From NCBI RefSeq assembly GCF_947491715.1, contig NZ_CANLKR010000002.1, positions 186,001 to 250,000 of the forward strand: a stretch of 64,000 nt of DNA, in the 5' to 3' direction. The notes below the pieces were generated by a model. That model was not told the origin of the DNA and did not search any database. It saw only the letters and a program-made list of their open reading frames with translations. Below are positions 17,369 through 25,123 of this stretch, one piece after another. Every line of letters starts with the position of its first letter. Position 1 is the first letter of the stretch. The stretch comes from an uncultured Shewanella sp. Its GTDB lineage: Bacteria > Pseudomonadota > Gammaproteobacteria > Enterobacterales > Shewanellaceae. Made by a program: the position numbers and the translations under genes.

Positions 17369-18613
17369 TTAAGATGCCGGAAAAATAAATCTTGCAGGGA
17401 CTGGATCTTTATCGGCATTAGGTCCCCAACATTTTATCCCTTCATCATCAACAGCACATTTTTGATTATAGCTGAGGACTATTTGTGTTGGATTTGATAA
17501 TTGACTAATGTCTTCAGCATCGATGATATTATCAGCAGTTTTATCCCAGCAAGTTAAGCCATTATCATCTAAAGCACAAGCTGTTGTACGATAAACAACA
17601 ACTGATACAGGGTTGCTTAGCGCCGGAGACGTTTCTGGATAGTACCCATCCATGCCCCAACAAACAACTTCACCTTGATCAATCATACACGAAGCTCGAC
17701 TCCCTGAAGCAATAAAAGATGGATTAGTATGCGCGGGAACCTGAACATACTTGCTGTTTCCCCAACATTTTACAAAATTATTGCCTGAAGTGGGTTGATT
17801 TAATGCGCAAGAATGATAGGGCGCTGTAGATACTTGAATTGGATTATCTAGTGATGTGACTGGCACATCCTCTACTCCATCAGTAAATACTCCCCAACAG
17901 GCTATTTTTTCTGCCGAATCGACGATGGCACATGAATGACGATAGGCTGATACCATGTTTCTAGGATTAACTAAATATGGTTCTGAAAATTCAGAAGCGA
18001 AATCTCCCCAACAATTAGGTCTATTGCTTTCTTTCTCTAATGCACAGCTGAATCCATAACCAAGAGATACTTCTATGACTTCTGAAAGGGATGGAATATT
18101 ATATAAACCTTGATCCGTGTATTTCCCCCTATCACCCCAACACTGAATACCCAAATCATCTTGAGCACATGTTTGGGATGCACCTGCTCCAAATAAACGA
18201 ATTCCCTTCGCTTCCTTATTAAAAATAAACTCTTCTAAATACAATTTACCTGTTGATTTATCTTGCATTGAAAATCTGTATGTATAATTCCCACTAGGAA
18301 ACCAATTTGGGATATTGAAAGCATGATTGGGTGATTCAAATTGTTCACCTTCCATTAAAGTAAGGTCTAATGGGGCATCTATGTTGTAATGCTTACCATC
18401 TGGGAAGATTAAATAATTAAAATAACTGATGTCTTTATCTTCAGTAAACTCATTCTTAATTTTTAAGTCAAACTCAAGATTTCCTCCATCGACAGGAATA
18501 ACGGTACTTGCTGTCGATGTTGCCTCAATGTTAAAGTTTGCATGAGCCATTCCCGAAGCTAACACAGAGAGAGCAGGTAAAATTAGATGTTTCAGTTGCA
18601 TTTTTAAGTCCAT
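17369..18613 (-). CDS. Secreted RCC1-like beta-propeller with a cysteine pair per blade
   Basis: 414 residues. Signal peptide about 5-26 (LPALSVLASGMAHA), an N-terminal beta domain (about 27-130), then seven repeats of the type (S/T/A/K)CAxDD..G(I/L)xCWG typical of RCC1-like propellers. Each repeat has two cysteines, suggesting a disulfide per blade, as suits an exported protein. Function unknown; perhaps a surface or binding protein. The start could be the ATG at 18613 or 18601. A hairpin (18640-18660) lies in the leader. It lies between inverted copies of a composite repeat. Confidence 0.75.
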   Translation of the reverse strand: MDLKMQLKHLILPALSVLASGMAHANFNIEATSTASTVIPVDGGNLEFDLKIKNEFTEDKDISYFNYLIFPDGKHYNIDAPLDLTLMEGEQFESPNHAFNIPNWFPSGNYTYRFSMQDKSTGKLYLEEFIFNKEAKGIRLFGAGASQTCAQDDLGIQCWGDRGKYTDQGLYNIPSLSEVIEVSLGYGFSCALEKESNRPNCWGDFASEFSEPYLVNPRNMVSAYRHSCAIVDSAEKIACWGVFTDGVEDVPVTSLDNPIQVSTAPYHSCALNQPTSGNNFVKCWGNSKYVQVPAHTNPSFIASGSRASCMIDQGEVVCWGMDGYYPETSPALSNPVSVVVYRTTACALDDNGLTCWDKTADNIIDAEDISQLSNPTQIVLSYNQKCAVDDEGIKCWGPNADKDPVPARFIFPAS

Positions 18614-18951
18614 TTGATAAAAATCTGTAATTAAAAGCGACAGTTATCGAAGATAACTGTTATTCATAATTCTAATTCCCCCATTCCGCCCCTATTGAAC
18701 ATAATACTGAAAGTATGAAACGCGACTTTGGGGTTCAGAAAAGTTGAGGCTGAAACGCCTCGAAATGAGGACTTATCTTCTCAAAATCAGCCCTAAAATC
18801 ACAGGCTAATAGTTAGTGATTTTCACCACTTTGATGGTTGGACTCATTAGGGGGCTGAGTTTGGTGTTATTCAACTTTTTTGTTGGATCCGTTGTGTGAA
18901 AGCGGTGGGCGGCATTCAGCGAAAGCGTGAGCCCAGATAGCCATATTATAA

Positions 18952-19010
18952 AATCGAAGAAACACACCGTTTTTTGCTTGTTCTCTTGATTTTCAAATCA
19001 GTGTGAGTGC
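18952..19010 (+). repeat. 59-bp direct repeat, copy 1 (upstream of TA module)
   Basis: Matches 19765-19823 at about 52 of 60 aligned positions in the same orientation; the pair flanks the toxin-antitoxin operon. Confidence 0.85.
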
Positions 19011-19046
19011 CTTAGCTTAAATGCTGAAGGCGGTATTGATTGGGGT

Positions 19047-19093
19047 TTGATTAGCACAATTAAAAGACCTATAATAAATACTTTAAATAGGTC
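19047..19093 (+). promoter_or_regulatory. Promoter and palindromic operator of the TA operon
   Basis: TTGATT (19047-19052), 17 bp, TATAAT (19070-19075) is a strong sigma-70 promoter. The inverted repeat GACCTAT (19066-19072) ... ATAGGTC (19087-19093) covers the -10, the expected place for the autorepressing antitoxin to bind. Confidence 0.8.
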
Positions 19094-19105
19094 ATAAGGT
19101 GTGTC

Positions 19106-19360
19106 ATGAGAACAATTCGACCCATACTTGCGGATAACTCAACCAGTATATCTGAATTAAAGAAAAATCCGATGGCGGTTGTTGAACAAGCTGATGGTTT
19201 TCCTGTTGCGGTGCTTAATCGGAATCAACCTGCTTTTTACTGTGTGCCTGCCGAAGCTTATGAGCTAATGATGGATAAGCTTGAAGACATGGAACTAGCA
19301 CAGTTAGTCGAAGCACGTCGAGATGAGCCTGAAATAGAGGTTAATATTGATGACCTATAG
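19106..19360 (+). CDS. Antitoxin, Phd/YefM-RelB type
   Basis: 84 residues. The N-terminal DNA-binding fold (ISELKKNPMAVVEQADGFPVAVLNR) is typical of Phd/YefM antitoxins, followed by an acidic toxin-binding tail. Neutralises the RelE-like toxin and probably represses its own promoter through the palindrome at 19066-19093. Overlaps the toxin gene by 11 bp. Confidence 0.9.
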   Translation: MRTIRPILADNSTSISELKKNPMAVVEQADGFPVAVLNRNQPAFYCVPAEAYELMMDKLEDMELAQLVEARRDEPEIEVNIDDL

Positions 19361-19634
19361 GCTGGTTTTTAAGCAAGGGGCACAAAAGGAATGGCAAAAA
19401 CTCGATGGGACAATCAGAAAGCAATTTGCTAAAAAATTAAAGGAACGTTTAGTTGAACCAAGAGTGGAGTCGGCTAGGCTTAATGGCTTGAAAGATTGCT
19501 ATAAAATTAAGTTACGCAGTGCAGGGTATCGATTGGTTTATGAAGTGAGAGATGCCGAAGTGGTGGTGTCTGTGGTTGCGGTTGGAAAGCGAGAGAGCCA
19601 CCACGTTTATAAAATAGCGGCTAAACGAATGTAA
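19350..19634 (+). CDS. RelE/ParE-superfamily toxin
   Basis: 94 residues: TYRLVFKQGAQKEWQKLD, then basic helices (FAKKLKERL) and the central strands YKIKLRSAGYRLVYEV, the usual RelE signature, ending VGKRESHHVYKIAAKR. RelE proteins cleave mRNA on the ribosome. The start was taken as the ATG at 19350 rather than the TTG just before, overlapping the antitoxin stop. Confidence 0.9.
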   Translation: MTYRLVFKQGAQKEWQKLDGTIRKQFAKKLKERLVEPRVESARLNGLKDCYKIKLRSAGYRLVYEVRDAEVVVSVVAVGKRESHHVYKIAAKRM

Positions 19635-19764
19635 GACCGAGAACCGCTGCAATGAGTTCTTCGACTTCTTTCTTCTACTGGGATATTGGGTATTTTGAAT
19701 ATCCATTTTTGTCCCATTCTTTATGACAATAAAGGATGGTGAACCACAAGTTATCATTTAATTC

Positions 19765-19823
19765 AATCGAAGAAACACACTGTTTTTCCTTGTTCTCTTG
19801 ATTTTCTAAATCAGTATGAATGC
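19765..19823 (+). repeat. 59-bp direct repeat, copy 2 (downstream of TA module)
   Basis: Second copy of 18952-19010, 754 bp downstream of it, with one 1-bp gap and scattered changes. Confidence 0.85.
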
Positions 19824-19841
19824 AAAAATAACCATCGGAAA

Positions 19842-19920
19842 CAGGGTGAGGTTTCATTGAATGAAACTCTTCGAACGAGAGATAAGGATATCGAACTGGC
19901 ACTTAAACATGGAGGTTGTT
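19842..19920. repeat. 79-bp structured repeat, copy A
   Basis: Aligns without gaps to 20039-20117 (about 60 of 79 identical). Contains two small hairpins: GTTTCA..TGAAAC and GATA-AGGA-TATC, separated by a conserved TTCGAACGAGAG segment. Differences to copy B fall in paired positions on both sides of each stem. Confidence 0.8.
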
Positions 19921-20038
19921 GGTTTTCGTTTGAGCCTACAAGGCCAAAAATGTTCCTGACATTTTAAGGCATTTCCTCTATCCATGGAGGTCAGAAGTGC
20001 TAGCGACGTCTCAAAATTATCTGCACAAAAGCCTGCGG

Positions 20039-20117
20039 CAGGGTGAGGTTTTACTTTGTAAAACGCTTCGAACGAGAGGCATTGATGCCGAACTGGCTTT
20101 TAAACATGGAAGTTGTT
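20039..20117. repeat. 79-bp structured repeat, copy B
   Basis: Copy B has stems GTTTTA..TAAAAC and GGCA-TTGA-TGCC at the positions where copy A has GTTTCA..TGAAAC and GATA..TATC, so pairing is kept by compensatory change. Flanked on the left by CTGCACAAAAG, which is inverted at 17041-17053. Confidence 0.8.
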
Positions 20118-20251
20118 ATTAATATAAGTAAACTTATGGTTAACAACAAACTTAACAGTCTTAAATAAGCCCAACCATTTCAAATAAGATAACGTTATAC
20201 CAATGAAGTTATTGCTCCCACAGTGTGGATGGGAGTCCACGATCTTAGCCT

Positions 20252-20311
20252 CACCGCAGGTGATAAGGTTTCCATTAAGCGAAGCTTAATATTCCATCCC
20301 TGCGTGAGTGG
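20252..20311 (-). repeat. 60-bp structured repeat, minus-orientation copy
   Basis: Inverted copy of 16977-17038. Just downstream are two more perfect stems, ATTCACCACC/GGTGGTGAAT (20337-20363) and GAACTCAG/CTGAGTTC (20373-20394). The remainder of 19921-20426 holds no gene. Confidence 0.85.
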
Positions 20312-20426
20312 AACCACTTTCCACCCACCATTTTCCATTCACCACCTTCCGCTGGTGGTGAATCGCTAAAATGAACTCAGATTTCACTGAGTTCTAGTAC
20401 TTTCTAGGGGGAGAGAGTATAATCCC

Positions 20427-20598
20427 GCCCGCCAAGGGGTGTCTTGTTATTTTTTATAACGTGTTTCGTTAAAACATGAGTTGAAAACTCATGTGACTGA
20501 CTCAGTTAATGACGAAATCGATACAAAATAACGTTGACTGAGATGTGAAATGCAAACCCTTAGAACCTGATCCGGCTTATACCGGCGTAGGAATGGGC
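20427..20598 (+). promoter_or_regulatory. TPP (THI-box) riboswitch with an extended P3 arm
   Basis: Conserved elements in order: AGGGGTGTC (20435-20443), ACTGAGAT (20537-20544), ACCCTTAGAACCTGATC (20556-20572), a CCGG-hairpin (20573-20585), and CGTAGGAA (20586-20593). P1 can form by GCCCG with TGGGC. Between GGGGTGTC and CTGAGA lie about 95 bases, where bacterial TPP riboswitches normally have about 15. This insert folds as GTTATTTT/AAAATAAC (20446/20525) closing a long arm capped by ACATGAGTT-GAA-AACTCATGT (20474-20494). A TATAAT at 20418-20423 gives the transcription start. Confidence 0.95.
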
Positions 20599-20600
20599 TA

Positions 20601-20676
20601 ATACCAAGAAACAATCCAGCTAAGGGGCTGTTAAGCACACGCTAATAACACCTTTGAATAAGCTTAAACTTGGTAT
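20601..20676 (+). promoter_or_regulatory. Possible expression platform of the riboswitch
   Basis: ATACCAAG (20601-20608) and CTTGGTAT (20669-20676) can pair, making a long-range stem between aptamer and start codon. No T-run follows, so control of translation or a Rho-type mechanism is as likely as intrinsic termination. Confidence 0.35.
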
Positions 20677-20735
20677 ATTACATTTCCCAATCGCTTCTTT
20701 TGTTGCCGGATCGCATAATAATAATTTGAGGTCCC

Positions 20736-22898
20736 ATGTTGAGATTACGCTTTTCTCCCATTGCTTTTTTTGTTGCCGCTGTTGCAACGCCTTACTCGGC
20801 CTTGGCCGACACCGATGAACAATTGTCCTCTAGAACTTCGACACCCGAAGACGATATGGAAGTCATGGTGGTCACATCGGATTTTCGCGGCGCCAAGTTA
20901 GAAGATGTGCCCGCCAGTATCACCGTCATTGATCAGCAACAAATGGAAGATGAAGGGGCGCAGCATTTTGAAGATATTTTAAATTCTGTGGCTAATTTAA
21001 ATTGGTCTGGTGGCAGCTCCAGGCCCAAATATTTTCAAATTCGTGGGGTCGGCGAGCAAGAAGAATATAAAGGCGCACCTAACTCTTCTGTCGGTTATAT
21101 CATTGATGATATTGATTTATCTGGCCTTGGCATGGTGTCGAGCTTGTATGACTTGCAACAAGTGGAAGTGCTTCGCGGCCCACAAGGGACCCAATATGGT
21201 GCCAATGCTTTAGCGGGATTGATTTATTTAAAAAGTAATGATCCCACTGTTGAGCCCGAACACGGCGTTGAGGCGTCAGTGGGCAGTGATGATTTACGCA
21301 CCTTTAGCGGTTATAGCAGTGGGGCTGTGACCGACAGCGGTGACTTACTTTATCGTGTGTCACTTCAGCAACATAATCAAAATGGTTATATGAATAATCA
21401 ATATTTAGGGCGTGATGACACCAATGCACGAGATGAGTTTACCGGACATGGAAAATTACGTTGGTTTGCTTCGAATGAGTTACAGTTTGATTTAAGCTTA
21501 TTATTTGCCAATTACAATAATGGCTATGATGCATGGACGCTGGATAATAATGGCGAGAATACCTTAACGGACACGCCTGGCGTGGATGAGCAAAAAACAT
21601 CGGGCGTAAGCTTAAAAACCACTTATGATGGGTTCGAACAATTTGAGCTCACCTCACTGACTTCTGTGGCAAAAACCACCCATACATTGTCTTATGATGG
21701 TGATTGGGCGAACCCTGACTATTGGTCGGCGCGAAGTTGTGATGGCGAAGCGTGTGATTATAATTATTTCTGGGGAAAGACCGGCCATCGGCAAACACTG
21801 ACCCAAGAAGTACGCCTCAACTCCAATGACAATAGCCGCATATTTTTCGATTCTACCGATTGGTTAGTGGGTGTTTATGCCATGGACTTAAGCGAAGATA
21901 ATGATCTTTATTCCGAGTACAACACTGACCCCGATGAAGTATTACAGTCGGATTATGAGGCGCAAAGCTATGCCATCTTTGGGCAACTGGATCCCGATTT
22001 AGGCAATGGTTTTCTATTGTCTGTAGGCTTACGACTTGAGCGCCGCTTTAGTGATTACAGTGACAGTAATAAAGAAACCTTTGCGCCGAATGAAACACTA
22101 TGGGGCGGACATGTTTCACTGAGTAAAGCGTTATCGAAACAGCATGAAAGTTACATTCGCATCGCCAGAGGCTATAAAGCAGGGGGCTTTAACATGTCGC
22201 TCCCTAGTAGTTTTAGCGATAAAACGCAATTTGACAGTGAAACCTTGTACAATTATGAAATTGGCCTCAAGTCCAGCTGGCTCGATGGGGATCTGAGTTC
22301 CAATGTGGCGCTGTTTTATATGGACAGACAAAACCAGCAAGTGTCGGCGTCTCAGCAGGATCCTGATAATCCACAGCGTTTTATTTTATATACCGAAAAT
22401 GCCAATACGTCCCGTAATTATGGCGCCGAGCTTGAAACCAATTGGTATGCGACGGACAATCTTGTCTTGTATTCAAGCTTAGGTTGGTTAGAAACGGCTT
22501 ATGGTGATTATGTTTATCAAGATGAATATGGTAATGACATCGACTTATCGGGCCGAGCATTAGCCCACGCGCCTAAATTCAGTTACAGTTTAGGGGCGAC
22601 GTACCGCACCGATTCCGGCTGGTTTGCCAATGTCACCAGCTCTGGTAAGAGTGCGTTTTATTACTCCGATAGCAATGAGTCACGTTCCAATGCCTACCAA
22701 ATCTATAACGCCCGCATTGGCTTTGAAGCACAGACTTGGGCTGTGTACTTGTGGGGGAAAAACTTGCTTGATGAGCAGTATGGCACTCGGGGTTATTACT
22801 TTGGCAATGAACCGGATCTGGATTGGAGTGCAAAACAGTACATACGTTACGGCGATCCCCGTCAAATTGGCCTAACGGTAAAAATGATGATGCTGTAA
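20736..22898 (+). CDS. TonB-dependent outer-membrane receptor, probably for thiamine
   Basis: 720 residues: signal peptide (about 1-24, ending YSALA), TonB-box-like MEVMVVT near 41, plug domain (about 57-165 with the typical EVLRGPQGTQYGANALAG), and a 22-strand barrel. Substrate is inferred from the TPP riboswitch directly upstream and from the following genes. GAGG lies before the ATG. It is the first gene of the riboswitch-controlled operon. Confidence 0.92.
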   Translation: MLRLRFSPIAFFVAAVATPYSALADTDEQLSSRTSTPEDDMEVMVVTSDFRGAKLEDVPASITVIDQQQMEDEGAQHFEDILNSVANLNWSGGSSRPKYFQIRGVGEQEEYKGAPNSSVGYIIDDIDLSGLGMVSSLYDLQQVEVLRGPQGTQYGANALAGLIYLKSNDPTVEPEHGVEASVGSDDLRTFSGYSSGAVTDSGDLLYRVSLQQHNQNGYMNNQYLGRDDTNARDEFTGHGKLRWFASNELQFDLSLLFANYNNGYDAWTLDNNGENTLTDTPGVDEQKTSGVSLKTTYDGFEQFELTSLTSVAKTTHTLSYDGDWANPDYWSARSCDGEACDYNYFWGKTGHRQTLTQEVRLNSNDNSRIFFDSTDWLVGVYAMDLSEDNDLYSEYNTDPDEVLQSDYEAQSYAIFGQLDPDLGNGFLLSVGLRLERRFSDYSDSNKETFAPNETLWGGHVSLSKALSKQHESYIRIARGYKAGGFNMSLPSSFSDKTQFDSETLYNYEIGLKSSWLDGDLSSNVALFYMDRQNQQVSASQQDPDNPQRFILYTENANTSRNYGAELETNWYATDNLVLYSSLGWLETAYGDYVYQDEYGNDIDLSGRALAHAPKFSYSLGATYRTDSGWFANVTSSGKSAFYYSDSNESRSNAYQIYNARIGFEAQTWAVYLWGKNLLDEQYGTRGYYFGNEPDLDWSAKQYIRYGDPRQIGLTVKMMML

Positions 22899-23026
22899 TG
22901 CTATGATGCACTTAAGCTGATAAAAGCAAGCCGGCAAAGAGATGAGTGTTTACAAAATGTTGTCGGCTTGAGTGTATATTGAAGGTGTTATATTTGAATA
23001 ATCGAACTGAACAAAGAGGAAATCGA

Positions 23027-23287
23027 ATGAAATTAACCGCTGAGATCAGTTGTTATCCCTTACAAGATGATTATCTTGCACCAATAAAATGGTTTATTGA
23101 CCGTCTCAAACAATACGACAATATCGAGCGTAAAACCAATGCCATGGCCACCCAAGTGTGTGGGGATTATCAAGCCGTAATGATGATGCTAGCCACAGAA
23201 ATGCAGGCGGCCCATGAGAAATGGGGCAAAGCCGTCTTTGTGTGTAAATTTATTGGCGGTCAGTTAGATTTATCCCATTCGCAATAG
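23027..23287 (+). CDS. YkoF/MTH1187-like small protein, likely thiamine-binding
   Basis: 86 residues with MKLTAEISCYPLQDDYLAPI at the start and NAMATQVCGDYQAV in the middle, the pattern of the YkoF/MTH1187 ferredoxin-like fold that binds thiamine or hydroxymethylpyrimidine. The start at 23027 was chosen by AGAGGA 6 bases upstream; the frame is open further upstream without a ribosome site. Second gene of the thiamine operon. Confidence 0.75.
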   Translation: MKLTAEISCYPLQDDYLAPIKWFIDRLKQYDNIERKTNAMATQVCGDYQAVMMMLATEMQAAHEKWGKAVFVCKFIGGQLDLSHSQ

Positions 23288-23298
23288 GAATGAAAATA

Positions 23299-23934
23299 AT
23301 GAATGAAGTCTTGCCTTGGTACAGTGTATTAAGTGATATGCAAGCCATGACCCTATGGGAAGCCTTAGCGGTAGTCTTTGCATTACTGTATTTAGTGCTT
23401 GCGATGAAACAAAGTCGATGGTGCTGGATTGCGGCCTTTGTCAGTACTTCCATTTATACGGTGATTTTTTGGCACGTGGCACTGTTAATGGAATCGGCGC
23501 TGAATTTTTATTATATCGGCATGGCGATGTATGGCTACTGGGTATGGACACAAGGGGGCGATGAGCATAAAGGCATAGAGATCACGTCATTGACTTGGGT
23601 AATCCATGCAAAAATTATTGCAGTGACTGGCATCGCTTCCGTTGTTGTGGGCTATTGTATGGCAAATTATACTCATGCGGCTTTTCCTTATTTGGATGCG
23701 GCAACCACCTGTTTTGCCGTTGTTACCACGTATTTAGTCGCCAAAAAAGTATTAGAGAATTGGTTATATTGGGTTGTGATTGACTTGGTTTCTATCTATC
23801 TTTATTTTAGTAAAGGATTAATGCTAACATCTCTACTCTTTGTTTTTTATGTTATTATTGCTATTGCGGGTTTCATTGCTTGGACTAAACGTTGGCGGTT
23901 AAAGCAGTTAACGAATACTGCGGCCTTGGCATAA
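23299..23934 (+). CDS. pnuT: PnuC-family transporter, likely PnuT for thiamine
   Basis: An integral membrane protein of about 211 residues with six or seven transmembrane helices and the PnuC-family sequence YIGMAMYGYWVW with further Trp/Tyr-rich helices (ENWLYWVVIDLVSIYLYF). PnuC proteins import NMN or nicotinamide riboside; members in TPP-riboswitch operons (PnuT) carry thiamine. The start at 23299 was chosen because AGGA sits 9 bases upstream; the ATG at 23290 overlaps that site. Confidence 0.85.
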   Translation: MNEVLPWYSVLSDMQAMTLWEALAVVFALLYLVLAMKQSRWCWIAAFVSTSIYTVIFWHVALLMESALNFYYIGMAMYGYWVWTQGGDEHKGIEITSLTWVIHAKIIAVTGIASVVVGYCMANYTHAAFPYLDAATTCFAVVTTYLVAKKVLENWLYWVVIDLVSIYLYFSKGLMLTSLLFVFYVIIAIAGFIAWTKRWRLKQLTNTAALA

Positions 23935-23985
23935 GTGAATGCGCTGAAAAAACGTCCCATAGCCTAAAGGGAATAAAAGGAAGCC

Positions 23986-25065
23986 ATGTCAACGTGCCCG
24001 TTAATGTCGGTTTTACATACCGAGCTGGAAACAGTAGAGCTGACATCCGTCAGCTTAATTGCCGCTTTGAGTCAAGGCTTGAGTAATCACAATTATTATA
24101 TTCGTGCTTATAGACAAGGAAGTGTCAATGATCAATGGGTGCTACGGGTGAACAGTCAGGCCAGTAGCCAATTATGCAATCGAGTCAATGAAGTGGCCAA
24201 TTGGACATTAGCGGCAGATCAAGGCCTCGCTCCCCCCCTGAATGTCGTTGCCACCGATTTTTCTTGTTATTTGAGCGAATTTATTGAGCAAGATAGTCTT
24301 GATTGGGCAACCATGGCACGCGCTCAAGGGGCCCATCCATTAAAAACCGAACAAGTGCTTCATGCTGATGCCAACACCTTATTATTGTCTCTTTTGAAAA
24401 ACCTGCAGGCCTTGCCTTTACCTAAGAATGTCATGAGCATGATGGCACAATGGCAATATTATTATGATGTGCTTAACACAATGTCGAATAGCTTAAATCA
24501 AGCGCAAGTCCAATGTGTTGATGTTTCTCAGACGCATTTCAGTGCTCAGAACTATGTTCAGAACTATGCACAGAGCCAAAAGTGGCTAAGTGCTTTTGAA
24601 AGCTTAATGAAAAATAAATCGGTGATCTATGAGTGGTTACAGCAAGTGGAAGCCTGTCTTGTCAATAATCAGTTTTGTCATAGAGATTTAAATCCCCATA
24701 ATTTGCTTTTAAATCAACATCAGCTATTTGCCATTGACTATGAATATGCCTGCGCATCACATCCGTTATGGGATTTAGCGGGGGTGTTAGCCACTCATCA
24801 TTTATCATCAACCCAGCGGTATGATTTAATACGAGGTTATTTGCAAGATCATCCTAATTTGACTCAAGGCGCTTTTCAGGCTGTGCCCTCATCCATTCAT
24901 TTATATTGGGTGTATTCGGCTTGTTGGGCGCTTATCATGGCGTTTTCTTTTTTAGAAGAGGGACAAAAACTGGCGTTAGACAATAGGAACATTGATGAAC
25001 ATGTTGCTAAAGTGGATGAATACTTAGACTATTTTGAGCAATTTATGCATTATGTGTCACCTTGA
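23986..25065 (+). CDS. Thiamine kinase-like phosphotransferase (APH fold)
   Basis: 359 residues of the aminoglycoside/choline/thiamine kinase fold. HRDLNPHN (His near 232, catalytic Asp 234) is the Brenner-type catalytic loop and IDYEYA (Asp near 251) the metal-binding motif; GLSNHNYYIR is the nucleotide loop. Last gene of the thiamine operon, so it likely phosphorylates imported thiamine. AAGGAA lies before the ATG. Choline kinase-like function is the alternative. Confidence 0.8.
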   Translation: MSTCPLMSVLHTELETVELTSVSLIAALSQGLSNHNYYIRAYRQGSVNDQWVLRVNSQASSQLCNRVNEVANWTLAADQGLAPPLNVVATDFSCYLSEFIEQDSLDWATMARAQGAHPLKTEQVLHADANTLLLSLLKNLQALPLPKNVMSMMAQWQYYYDVLNTMSNSLNQAQVQCVDVSQTHFSAQNYVQNYAQSQKWLSAFESLMKNKSVIYEWLQQVEACLVNNQFCHRDLNPHNLLLNQHQLFAIDYEYACASHPLWDLAGVLATHHLSSTQRYDLIRGYLQDHPNLTQGAFQAVPSSIHLYWVYSACWALIMAFSFLEEGQKLALDNRNIDEHVAKVDEYLDYFEQFMHYVSP

Positions 25066-25123
25066 GCTTAAGATCTAGGTGCTTGGCTGTTTGTAGAGTA
25101 GATAAAGAATTAGGGAAGGTGAT

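Noticed and set aside
19675..19902. Minus-strand 75-codon frame between TA module and repeats
   Set aside because: It runs through the 59-bp and 79-bp repeats; the sister copies have stops in that frame, so coding is unlikely.
19842..20311. Integron attC sites
   Set aside because: No clear RYYYAAC/GTTRRRY core pair and no integrase gene in the window.
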